Part shown: piece after piece, positions 1 through 7,700 of the stretch
Layout of the letters: every line of letters starts with the position of its first letter
Numbering within the stretch: position 1 is the first letter of the stretch
Assembly: GCA_902363675.1 (NCBI GenBank)
Contig: CABJAV010000001.1
Location: 1 to 64,000, forward strand
DNA from: Lachnospiraceae bacterium
GTDB taxonomy: Bacteria; Bacillota; Clostridia; Lachnospirales; Lachnospiraceae
DNA length: 64,000 bases
Direction of reading: 5' to 3'
Translations under genes and position numbers: made by a program
Notes under the pieces: model-generated
Databases searched by the model: none
What the model saw: the letters and a program-made list of their open reading frames with translations, nothing else
What the model was told of the DNA's origin: nothing

Positions 1-381
1 AAAATAACAAATACCAGAAAAGATTATCTGCACAAGATGTCACATGAGATTATCAGCGAAAACCAAGTGATAGTTTCGGAAGATTTGCAGATAAAAAACA
101 TGGTAAAAAATCATCATTTGGCAAAGTCTATAAGTGATGTATCATGGCATGAGCTGACAAGACAGTTAGAATATAAGGCCAAGTGGAATGGCAGAAAATA
201 TGTCAAAATAGATACATTCTATGCCAGTAGTCAATTGTGTTCGGTCTGTGGATACCAAAATACAGAGACGAAAAATCTGTCAGTAAGGGAATGGATATGT
301 CCTGTCTGTGGAACAAATCATGACAGGGATATCAATGCAGCAAAGAATATACTGGAAGAAGGATTAAGACAAATAGCATAA
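1..381 (+). CDS. tnpB: TnpB, RNA-guided transposon nuclease, 3' part only
   Basis: The frame is open from base 1 to the stop at 379-381, giving the last 126 residues of TnpB. The visible part reads [11 protein letters not shown], then SEDLQIKNM, which carries the acidic residue expected of the second RuvC motif. The four-Cys zinc finger (CSVCGYQ ... CPVCG) follows, and [11 protein letters not shown] contains the final RuvC Asp. A local ATG lies at 37, but the family-conserved residues before it show that the gene starts upstream of the window. TnpB is the ancestor-type nuclease of Cas12 and uses an RNA from the element's right end as guide. The C-terminal catalytic half looks intact; the N-terminal half cannot be judged. 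Confidence 0.9.
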   Translation, partial: KITNTRKDYLHKMSHEIISENQVIVSEDLQIKNMVKNHHLAKSISDVSWHELTRQLEYKAKWNGRKYVKIDTFYASSQLCSVCGYQNTETKNLSVREWICPVCGTNHDRDINAAKNILEEGLRQIA

Positions 382-384
382 AAA

Positions 385-541
385 TAACAATATAGGGCAG
401 GGACTGCCCGAATTAACGCCTGTGGAGATAGTAGGGAGCAAAACATCCGGTGGATGTTTGTTCTGCTCCGACCGGAGTGGAACGTAGAAACGAGGTCTGC
501 GAAGCAGGAAGCCCATTGGCTTTAGACAATGGGTAGTTCAC
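385..541 (+). ncRNA. Candidate omega RNA (TnpB guide scaffold) at IS right end
   Basis: The region directly after tnpB is GC-richer than its surroundings and rich in short inverted repeats: GGGCAG/CTGCCC near 395-410, ACATCC/GGATGT near 444-459, and CCCATTG/CAATGGG at 512-533. It stops at TAGTTCAC. In this family such a structured RNA overlaps the tnpB 3' end, and its guide is the flanking DNA immediately after the element. Here the guide would begin at base 542. Transcript boundaries are inferred. Confidence 0.6.
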
Positions 542-798
542 GATGGATGGGAAGACATTACAAATCCTAAAATGGCAGCAAACACAAACTCAAGAGAATT
601 TTATGACCCAAAGTCAGGTTTAAAAATAAGATATGATAAAGGGGTTGATGGTGAAAATGGATTTGAAGCAGTAGACCATTATCATGTAATGAATCCAAAT
701 TATACAAACAAAAAGTTGATTATTATTTGGATATAGATGGAAAACCTGTCGGAAAAGGGTCAAAGGCATCTCATATCGTAATTAAAGGAGAAGAATAA
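542..798 (+). pseudogene. Polymorphic toxin C-terminal tail, interrupted and frameshifted
   Basis: Directly after the IS end an open frame (542 onward) encodes a tail including REFYDPKSG, IRYDKGVDGENGFE and VDHYHVMNPN. The frame is lost at a five-A run (710-714). In the next frame it continues as KVDYYLDIDGKPVGKGS and ASHIVIKGEE, ending at 796-798. The His/Asp-rich composition and the small acidic gene immediately downstream are typical of the C-terminal nuclease-like tail of a polymorphic toxin. I cannot assign a named toxin family. The 5' part has been separated by the IS insertion. Confidence 0.65.
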
Positions 799-799
799 T

Positions 800-1129
800 A
801 TGTTAGTAACTGAATTAATAAAGAAAATAAATTTTAATGATAGCTGTGTAAATGAGTTGGTTTATGCAAATGGAACAGTGATACTAAATATTGATTTATG
901 CATGTGGAAGCAAAATGAATATCAAGATGGTGACCCAGAATTAAAGGAAGTTATTTTAAAATTTTTGAATTCAACAAATTATAATTGGGATTCAGAAAAA
1001 AGAGAAGATGAGATTGATTATGATTCGATTGTTGATGTTACATGTGAAGAAAGTATTGTAAAAATTGTATTAGAAGATGAAGGCGTTTCTATATTGACAT
1101 TTGAGTGTAGTGAGGTTCAAATTGATTAA
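800..1129 (+). CDS. Small acidic protein, candidate immunity protein
   Basis: This 109-residue, strongly acidic protein starts one base after the end of the toxin tail, with the ribosome site AAAGGAGAAG a few bases upstream. It has no signal peptide or membrane segment. The position directly behind a toxin C-terminus, the small size and the acidity fit an immunity protein for the broken toxin at 542-798. I do not recognise the family. A strong intrinsic terminator follows, so the toxin tail and this gene form the end of one transcription unit. Confidence 0.6.
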   Translation: MLVTELIKKINFNDSCVNELVYANGTVILNIDLCMWKQNEYQDGDPELKEVILKFLNSTNYNWDSEKREDEIDYDSIVDVTCEESIVKIVLEDEGVSILTFECSEVQID

Positions 1130-1202
1130 ATTATATACAATAATGCGTTGGTGTTAATTGTAGTTATACAATAATTTATGGAGAACATAAATTATTTAAA
1201 AT

Positions 1203-1259
1203 AACTGTATCACCTATCTGTCCATGAAATGAATGATATGTAGGTGATACAGTTTTTAG
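1203..1259 (+). terminator. Intrinsic terminator after first toxin/immunity unit
   Basis: A perfect 14-bp stem (1203-1216 with 1241-1254) is followed by a T-run at 1253-1257. The rest of the 1130-1370 gap is AT-rich and shows nothing else that I can support. Confidence 0.85.
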
Positions 1260-1370
1260 TCTATTAGCAATTAGAGAAAAAAGTGTTGAAAATTATATGA
1301 TTATTTGCTCAAATGTTATATGCCAAGTGATTTTAAATCTTTTAATAAATTACAATAAATAGAAAATGCT

Positions 1371-1796
1371 ATGAAGATGATAATTCAAAATATTATAGGT
1401 GATGGATATGAAAGATTTGTAGTAGTGAATACTATAGATAATAAAAAACTTATAGTACATTATATTGAATACTCAGAGTTTTTGAATGATAATGACAAAA
1501 CAGAATTAAGGAACGTGGGGGATACATTAGTCACTGAAATACGAATAGATTTAGTAAGTCATTCGTATATTACGAATAATGAATTGGATTTTATTCAGGA
1601 AATTGAAAATTCATCTAATATAAAAGCTATTATTGAAGTTAAGGATGTTGTTGATGAGTATACTATTTATGCTAAGTCTTCAATATGTGATGAACCCATA
1701 CTAATAGAGTTTGAGAATAAGATGATGTATAAACGGGAGGATAGAGTTTATATTGAAGGGTCATTAGAAATTGAAACTCCAGATTTGGCTTCATAA
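1371..1796 (+). CDS. Hypothetical protein, possible orphan immunity protein
   Basis: This 141-residue acidic cytosolic protein starts MKMIIQNIIGDGYE and has no signal peptide or membrane helix. Its Shine-Dalgarno is weak, and an in-frame ATG at 1377 is an alternative start. It lies in an array of toxin and immunity fragments without a toxin immediately in front. An orphan immunity gene kept after loss of its toxin is the natural reading, but that is inferred from context only. AT content is as high as in the neighbouring fragments and higher than in the core genes from ileS onward. Confidence 0.5.
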   Translation: MKMIIQNIIGDGYERFVVVNTIDNKKLIVHYIEYSEFLNDNDKTELRNVGDTLVTEIRIDLVSHSYITNNELDFIQEIENSSNIKAIIEVKDVVDEYTIYAKSSICDEPILIEFENKMMYKREDRVYIEGSLEIETPDLAS

Positions 1797-1969
1797 AAGC
1801 AGTAATTCTAATATAGACTTTACCACATATGTGCAATGAAAATTGTAAAAATTATTGTGGACAAAACTTAAAGAAGGTAGCTTAATAGAAATTAATTATC
1901 ATAATTATCCTCAGTACATAAAAGACTTACAATGTAATATATTATAAAAAATTAGTAACTTGTAATGCA

Positions 1970-2194
1970 CTGAAGAAAAACAATTTTTAGATGAATGGTA
2001 CCAGTTAGAAAAAAGTAGATACCCCAGTATATAGAAGCAGTAAATAAATTAGGTAAACTGGAGCAGGATGAATGCTTTGGTTATGTACCATTATTGGGAT
2101 TAGGTGGTAGCGAAAAGGTTCAAAATTTGAAAAAGTAAAAATTAGAGAACACATTGAATTATTATCACAGCTGGTGGGAAAAATCGGAATGTAG
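1970..2194 (+). pseudogene. Decayed immunity gene resembling GAD-like/DUF1851 proteins
   Basis: The 555-base gap 1797-2351 contains no intact gene. It does hold a recognisable fossil: EEKQFLDEWYQLEKS, then in another frame YIEAVNKLGKLEQDECFGYV, PLLGLGGSEKVQNLKK, and, after a shift at the five-A run 2130-2134, VKIREHIELLSQLVGKIGM ending at 2192-2194. The 'FGYVPLLGLGG' stretch and the 'HIELLSQL' end resemble the C-terminal part of the GAD-like/DUF1851 family, some members of which are T6SS immunity proteins (Tdi1). At least two frameshifts are needed, so this is a pseudogene. Confidence 0.5.
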
Positions 2195-2267
2195 TAAATG
2201 TTTATAAAAGAAAAATAGTTTAAAATAAGTATTTGAGCTAGATGAGCTGTTTAGTTTTGATAAATGC

Positions 2268-2655
2268 AGATGTATTTTATAGTAAGAAAATAGGGGGAGT
2301 GTGTAAATATTTAAAAAGAAATATTTTTAAATACAGGGAAAATTTCACACAATGAAACGAGACTTAAAATTAAATATGAGCCATTTGGATGCAATTTTCC
2401 GAAAGGTTCAAAGTTACATAGACGCGATGGAAGCTGTGGGACTGGCGGCAAGAAAATTTGAACAGACCATCAAAGACCAGGACAGTGATGCCTATAATAA
2501 GCTGAGTGAACAGTGGGAGACAAATGTATGGGAAAATGAAAAGATACTGAAGTACCGGCTGGGCGTTATCAAAGAGATGATTGACAGTTATATTTCTGAT
2601 ATGACAGACTATATTGCGCCGGAAAATGAAACCGCGATGATGCGCGTGGACAGAA
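2268..2655 (+). repeat. Direct repeat copy 1: toxin upstream DNA plus N-terminal coding segment
   Basis: This segment recurs at 3717-4013. It includes about 84 bases of AT-rich upstream DNA and the start of a toxin-like gene. Differences are one G in a G-run near 2291, a T/C change near codon 16, a silent change in an Asn codon, and a 90-base block (2531-2620) missing from copy 2. Identity ends exactly at GTGGACAGAA, after which the two copies have unrelated sequence. Confidence 0.9.
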
Positions 2656-2672
2656 TTTGGTACATATGGTAA
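2352..2672 (+). pseudogene. LXG/WXG-like polymorphic toxin N-terminus, copy 1, broken
   Basis: The 106-residue frame begins MKRDLKLNMSHLDAI and is predicted to be almost entirely helical, with two Trp residues in SEQWETNVWENEK. It looks like the start of an LXG- or WXG-type (type VII secretion) effector, although I cannot prove that family from sequence alone. After VDR the frame runs into a junction, reads five unrelated residues and stops. The genuine continuation in the downstream toxin tail is one base out of frame, so this copy cannot make a full toxin. Confidence 0.6.
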
Positions 2673-2733
2673 TTGGGAACCTGGTATTAATACTGAGACT
2701 GGTGTAGTATATCATGCAAGGATGATTAATTAG
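2656..2733 (+). pseudogene. Remnant toxin C-terminus fused out of frame to copy 1
   Basis: Immediately after the repeat boundary a 25-codon open frame reads FGTYGNWEPGINTETGVVYH and ends ARMIN plus stop at 2731-2733, 13 bases before the next gene. It resembles the last residues of a toxin tail. It is offset by one base from the N-terminal frame, as expected of a recombination scar. Confidence 0.45.
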
Positions 2734-2746
2734 AGAGGCGAAAAAA

Positions 2747-3265
2747 GTGAAGTTTGAAAAAGTATTTAATAACAAAAAATATATTCGAAAAATAGAAGGT
2801 ATGGGAGAGGGGCTTGTTTTATTTGAAATATCAGTTGTTGATAAAAGAATAGGACAAAATTACCATTTGTTTTATGAGGATAAGCGCAAGCCTCCGTTGG
2901 ACATAGCAATTAATCCAGAAGATGGAATGATAGAGTATATTAGCTATTTTGTTCAAGATGAAATAATTAATAATATTAGTGATACTCCCGTAATTATAAA
3001 TGAGGGTATGGGAATTAGTATATGTAATAAGGATTTCAATGAGAATAATATGAATGTTACCGTAGATGGGAAATTTAAATTTTGGAAGTCAGAAAATGCA
3101 ATTTTAATATTAAAAGATAATATTGAAGAGCGTGTTCTAAATGCATATAGGATTAATGATTTAAATAATTTATTGTTTCTAGGAGATGATTTCGTTGGGA
3201 TAGAATTTAAAAATTTGAATCAAGAAGAAATGATAGAAATTAAGAATTCGAAATGTTTACTATAA
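2747..3265 (+). CDS. Candidate immunity protein of cassette 1
   Basis: This 172-residue cytosolic protein starts at a GTG (2747) preceded by GAGAGGCG. It follows the end of a remnant toxin tail by 13 bases, the usual toxin-immunity spacing. There is no signal peptide or membrane helix, and I do not recognise the family. It appears intact, whereas its toxin is reduced to 25 codons. That fits an immunity gene retained, or simply not yet decayed, after toxin loss. Confidence 0.55.
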   Translation: MKFEKVFNNKKYIRKIEGMGEGLVLFEISVVDKRIGQNYHLFYEDKRKPPLDIAINPEDGMIEYISYFVQDEIINNISDTPVIINEGMGISICNKDFNENNMNVTVDGKFKFWKSENAILILKDNIEERVLNAYRINDLNNLLFLGDDFVGIEFKNLNQEEMIEIKNSKCLL

Positions 3266-3339
3266 AATATTGTTTTTAAATTATTAGATTAAAGGAGCGG
3301 TTTTAAAGATATTTTAACAAATAGGATGGTATATTTATA

Positions 3340-3699
3340 ACCCACAAGGGAAGACCGAATATTTGCCGATTGGTGATGCCAATGAGTAGATTGGCAATGT
3401 GGCGAGATATCTGAAAGTGAGCTATATGATATTATTTCTAAAAAATTGCTGACAAAGAACAGATAGGTATAAATTTATTTTATTGTAATGGTACTGAAGG
3501 GATTTCTTTAATGGCAGCTAATACCAGTCAAATTATATTGAGCATAACAATAAATCGTAAGACCAATAAGGGAAAGTATACAGATATGTCTTGGTATTTG
3601 GAGAACATTATATACAAGTTCTTGAGTAGTGATGTGAGATTATTATCCTATAAAATTGAAGGATTATTATCCTATAAAATTGAAGAGTATGAAGATTAA
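3340..3699 (+). pseudogene. Decayed immunity-like gene
   Basis: The gap between 3265 and 3800 holds no intact gene. Pieces of a coding sequence are visible: YNPQGKTEYLPIGDANE, a stop, then IGNVARYLKVS. An overlapping frame reads SESELYDIIS, and an open frame from 3442 reads ADKEQIGINLFYCNGTEGIS onward to a stop at 3697-3699. The ATG at 3511 lies inside this last frame and has no convincing ribosome site. I therefore treat the 62-codon frame starting there as the tail of a pseudogene. Confidence 0.45.
3638..3684 (+). repeat. 24-bp tandem duplication
   Basis: A 23-base identical stretch occurs at 3638-3660 and again at 3662-3684, a period of 24 bases. It duplicates eight codons (LLSYKIEG) in frame within the decayed immunity-like gene. 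This looks like replication slippage. Confidence 0.9.
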
Positions 3700-3716
3700 T
3701 CAAGAAAATTTATAAG

Positions 3717-4013
3717 AGATGTATTTTATAGTAAGAAAATAGGGGAGTGTGTAAATATTTAAAAAGAAATATTTTTAAATACAGGGAAAATTTCACACAA
3801 TGAAACGAGACTTAAAATTAAATATGAGCCATTTGGATGCAATTTCCCGAAAGGTTCAAAGTTACATAGACGCGATGGAAGCTGTGGGACTGGCGGCAAG
3901 AAAATTTGAACAGACCATCAAAGACCAGGACAGTGATGCCTATAACAAGCTGAGTGAACAGTGGGAGACAAATGTATGGGAAAATGAAACCGCGATGATG
4001 CGCGTGGACAGAA
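3717..4013 (+). repeat. Direct repeat copy 2: toxin upstream DNA plus N-terminal coding segment
   Basis: This is the second copy of 2268-2655, near-identical but lacking 90 bases. The missing block is bounded in copy 1 by the 11-base sequence GGAAAATGAAA at 2531 and 2621, and copy 2 keeps one of them. The deletion is in frame (30 codons). Confidence 0.9.
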
Positions 4014-4240
4014 ACGACATCTGGTGGAATTACAAGCAGATAGAGGGAGAGGCTACCAGTTTTGACTGGATAGTGCAGGATACAGGAAGCACACCGGCAA
4101 CCTACAAGCGACTGTTTATTCCCAATCCATTTAGCAGCGACGAAGAAAATGAAGCGAAAAAATCTGCACAGCAACAGGAAGAAGATGCGATAGAAGGAGA
4201 ATTGAGATTAGTCGGAGAATACGAAGCTGGTTTAACGTGA
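3800..4240 (+). pseudogene. LXG/WXG-like polymorphic toxin N-terminus, copy 2, truncated
   Basis: This 146-residue frame has the same first 62 codons as copy 1 (with I16-S instead of F), a 30-codon internal deletion, and then a longer continuation. That continuation includes DIWWNYKQIEGEATSFDW and a Gln/Glu-rich stretch KKSAQQQEED that looks like a linker. It ends at 4240 after ELRLVGEYEAGLT. A full effector would be several hundred residues longer. The sequence right after the stop looks like the end of an immunity gene, so the middle of the toxin and most of its immunity gene have probably been deleted. It could still be translated as a short protein. Confidence 0.55.
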
Positions 4241-4258
4241 AGAATTGATAAAAATAAG

Positions 4259-4336
4259 ATGTGGGAATCATATTTTGATAGAGAATCCGGGTGGTATTGT
4301 ATTGGAAATCCAATATTAGAAGTTAGAGATTTTTAA
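4259..4336 (+). pseudogene. 3' remnant of an immunity-like gene
   Basis: The frame 4259-4336 encodes MWESYFDRESGWYCIGNPIL and a few more residues ending VRDF. The preceding codons (RIDKNK) are in the same frame. It reads like the C-terminal end of a small immunity protein and lies 18 bases behind the truncated toxin. It is the last accessory fragment before the ileS control region. Confidence 0.4.
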
Positions 4337-4355
4337 TAAGCTTGAAAACGGAGAC

Positions 4356-4384
4356 TTGACATCCGCCAAAAACCTTACTATACT
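4356..4384 (+). promoter_or_regulatory. Sigma-A promoter of ileS
   Basis: TTGACA at 4356-4361 and TATACT at 4379-4384 are separated by 17 bases. Transcription would start near 4391, at the beginning of the T-box leader. Confidence 0.85.
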
Positions 4385-4390
4385 TAGTTG

Positions 4391-4697
4391 CAAAGGCAAA
4401 AAACGAAGACGAAGACAGTAACTGTAATGCGAACGTCACAGAGAGCCGGAGAAGTTATCAAGGATAATTTTAGACAGGTGGAAGCCGGTACAAGTAATCT
4501 TACAGTGAACATCACTTCCGAGTTGCGGACCGAAATCGTAAAGATGAGAGTAGAGTCCGACGTATTTTCCACGTTACGGAAACGAAGTATGCAAATCTTT
4601 TGTATGTATGGCAGACAGAGATTTAAGTACATGGTAATCAGGTGGTATAACGTGCGCCCGCGTCCTAATTACTGGATGCGGGCTTTTTATGTGAGCT
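4391..4697 (+). promoter_or_regulatory. T-box riboswitch, isoleucine specifier (ATC)
   Basis: The leader between the ileS promoter and the gene has the parts of a T-box. A stem I region carries the specifier loop context GTGAACATCACTTCC, in which ATC at 4511-4513 is an isoleucine codon. The T-box sequence AGGTGGTATAACG lies at 4640-4652 and would bind the CCA end of uncharged tRNA. A terminator overlaps the 3' side. When isoleucyl-tRNA is scarce, uncharged tRNA-Ile stabilises the antiterminator and ileS is transcribed. Confidence 0.92.
4656..4688 (+). terminator. T-box-controlled terminator before ileS
   Basis: A 10-bp stem (4656-4665 with 4674-4683, one G-T pair) is followed by five T. Its 5' arm lies next to the T-box sequence, as the competing antiterminator requires. 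Confidence 0.9.
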
Positions 4698-4758
4698 GCT
4701 GAAGGCAGCTCGCCTACGCAGACGCTTGCGAACAAAGTTCGCTTTCTCATGCGTCTGC
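4693..4758 (+). repeat. Compound inverted repeat between terminator and ileS
   Basis: Two adjacent hairpins lie in the part of the leader present only in antiterminated transcripts: 4693-4699 with 4705-4711, and GCAGACGC 4718-4725 with 4751-4758. The second encloses GCGAAC/GTTCGC (4728-4733 with 4737-4742). There is no T-run after them. The role is unknown; an RNA-stability or processing element, or a dispersed repeat, are possible. Confidence 0.7.
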
Positions 4759-4785
4759 TCCATATTTATTTTTTAGGAGGCAAAT

Positions 4786-7700
4786 ATGTATAACAAAGTT
4801 GATACCAACATGAACTTTGTCGAGCGCGAGAAAGAAACTGAAAAATTCTGGCGTGAGAATGACATTTTTAAGAAATCTATGGAGAACCGCAAGGAAGGAG
4901 AGACTTACACCTTCTATGACGGACCACCAACTGCAAACGGAAAGCCACATATCGGACACGTTCTGACACGTGTTATTAAGGATATGATTCCTAGATATCA
5001 GACGATGAAGGGCAAATATGTTCCTCGTAAGGCAGGCTGGGATACCCACGGTCTTCCGGTAGAACTTGAAGTTGAGAAAATGCTCGGACTTAACGGTAAG
5101 GAGCAGATTGAAGAGTATGGTATGGAGCCTTTCATCAAGAAATGTAAGGAGTCCGTATGGAAATACAAAGGAATGTGGGAAGATTTCTCAGGAACTGTTG
5201 GTTTCTGGGCTGATATGGATAACCCATATGTCACATACGATGACAACTTTATCGAGTCTGAGTGGTGGGCACTCAAGACAATCTGGGATAAGAAGCTTTT
5301 ATACAAGGGATTTAAGATCGTACCTTACTGCCCTCGTTGTGGAACTCCGCTTTCTTCCCAGGAGGTTGCACAGGGATACAAGACAGTTAAGGAACGTTCT
5401 GCAATCGTTCGCTTCAAGGTTGTCGGGGAAGATGCTTACTTCCTCGCATGGACCACAACACCGTGGACACTTCCAAGTAATGTGGCTCTTTGTGTGAACC
5501 CGGATGATACTTATATTAAGGTAAAGGCAGCAGATGGTTACACATACTATCTGGCAGAGGCACTTGCTGATAAGGTACTTTCTCCACTTGCAAAGGAGGA
5601 AGGACAGAAAGCTTACGAAGTACTTGAGACATACAAAGGTAAAGATCTTGAGTATAAGGAATATGAGCCGCTTTATGATTGTGCAAAGACAGTTGCCGAC
5701 AAGCAGCACAAGAAAGGCTTTTTCGTAACATGCGATACTTATGTTACTATGACAGACGGTACTGGTATCGTTCATATCGCACCTGCATTTGGTGAGGATG
5801 ATGCCAATGTCGGACGCAATTATGATCTGCCATTCGTACAGTTTGTAAACGGAAAAGGTGAGTTGACCGAGGAAACTCCATTTGCCGGATTATTTGTAAA
5901 GAAAGCAGACCCGGAAGTTTTGAAAGATTTGGATGCAAGAGGACAGTTATTCGATGCTCCAAAGTTTGAACATGAGTATCCACACTGCTGGAGATGTGAT
6001 ACACCTCTGATCTACTACGCAAGAGAGTCATGGTTTATCAAGATGACTGCGGTACGTGATGATCTGGTTGCTAATAATAAGACGGTAAACTGGATTCCAA
6101 AGTCCATCGGTGAAGGACGTTTCGGAAACTGGCTGGAGAATATTCAGGACTGGGGTATCTCCCGTAACCGTTACTGGGGAACTCCACTCAATATCTGGGA
6201 GTGTGAAGGCTGCGGATGTCAGGAATCTATCGGAAGCCGCGCTGAGTTAGCAGAGCGTTCCGGCAACCCTGACGCAGCCAAGGTGGAACTTCACCGTCCA
6301 TATATTGACCAGGTTACATTTAAGTGTAATAAATGTGGTGGCACAATGAAGCGTGTACCGGAAGTTATCGACTGCTGGTTCGATTCCGGAGCAATGCCAT
6401 TTGCACAGCATCATTACCCGTTTGAGAACAAGAATCTGTTCGAGCAGCAGTTCCCGGCACAGTTTATTTCTGAGGCTGTTGACCAGACACGTGGATGGTT
6501 CTACTCTCTGATGGCGGAGTCAACCTTGTTATTCAACAAGGCGCCTTATCAGAACGTTATCGTTCTTGGACATGTACAGGATGAGAACGGACAGAAGATG
6601 AGTAAGTCCAAGGGAAATGCAGTAGATCCGTTTGATGCACTGGAGAAGTATGGTGCAGATGCAATCCGCTGGTATTTCTACATCAACAGTGCACCATGGC
6701 TTCCTAACCGTTTCCACGGTAAGGCTGTACAGGAAGGACAGCGTAAGTTCATGGGAACGCTGTGGAACACTTATGCATTCTTTGTACTGTATGCAAATAT
6801 TGATAATTTTGATGCAACAAAATATACATTGGATTATGACAAATTAAGTGTTATGGATAAGTGGCTTTTGTCCAAGCTGAATTCTGCAGTAGCAGCAGTG
6901 GATGACAACCTTGGAAATTATCGTATTCCGGAAGCTGCCCGTGCACTCGAAGAGTTCGTTGATGATATGAGTAACTGGTATGTACGTCGTTCCCGTGAGC
7001 GTTTCTGGGCGAAAGGAATGGAGCAGGACAAGATCAATGCTTACATGACATTATATACTGCGCTGGTTACCATCTGTAAGGCCGCAGCACCAATGATTCC
7101 ATTTATGACTGAGGATATTTACCGTAATCTGGTATGTTCGATTGATCCTTCCGCACCGGAAAGTATTCATTTATGTGACTTCCCGAAGGTCGATGAGAAG
7201 ATGATCGATAAGGATCTCGAGAAGGCAATGGATGAGGTACTCAAAATTGTTGTTATGGGTCGTGCATGCCGTAACAGTGCAAACATCAAGAACCGTCAGC
7301 CAATTGGCCAGATGTATGTGAAGGCACCGGAAGTACTCAGTGATTTTTATGTCAATATTATTGCGGATGAGTTGAATGTAAAGAAGGTTACATTTACCGA
7401 TGATGTCAGCAACTACACCGATTATCAGTTCAAACCGCAGCTTCGTACAGTAGGACCAAAGTATGGTAAATATTTGAAACAGATTCAGGCTGCACTTGCA
7501 GAGCTGGATGGAAACAAGGCGATGGCAGAACTGAAAGCAAACGGTTGTCTGAAACTTGACAGTGTGAGTGATGAGGTTGTATTATTAGAAGAGGATTTGC
7601 TCATTACCATGACACAGGCAGAAGGATTTGTAACGGAAGGCGATAATTACGTTACCGTTGTTATGGACACGAAATTAACTCCGGAACTGATTGAGGAAGG

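Larger units (their letters stand above)
1..541 (+). mobile_element. IS200/IS605-type element, right end (left part outside window)
   Basis: The segment contains the 3' part of tnpB followed by about 160 non-coding bases. These end in a short hairpin (512-518 pairs with 527-533) and the motif TAGTTCAC at 534-541, the usual look of the right end in clostridial IS200/IS605 elements. After base 541 the sequence changes abruptly to a toxin-like reading frame, so I place the element boundary there. The left end and any tnpA are outside the window. Confidence 0.75.

Noticed and set aside
3638..3684. Two 23-base repeats as a possible CRISPR start
   Set aside because: The copies are adjacent with a one-base gap, lie in a coding frame, and there is no spacer series.
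3511..3699. 62-codon frame as an independent gene
   Set aside because: The frame is open upstream of the ATG to 3442, has no ribosome site there, and contains a slippage duplication. It is better explained as the end of a decayed gene.
4388..4702. 104-codon plus-strand frame and 82-codon minus-strand frame upstream of ileS
   Set aside because: They cover the T-box leader, whose specifier, T-box sequence and terminator explain the sequence. Neither has a ribosome site.
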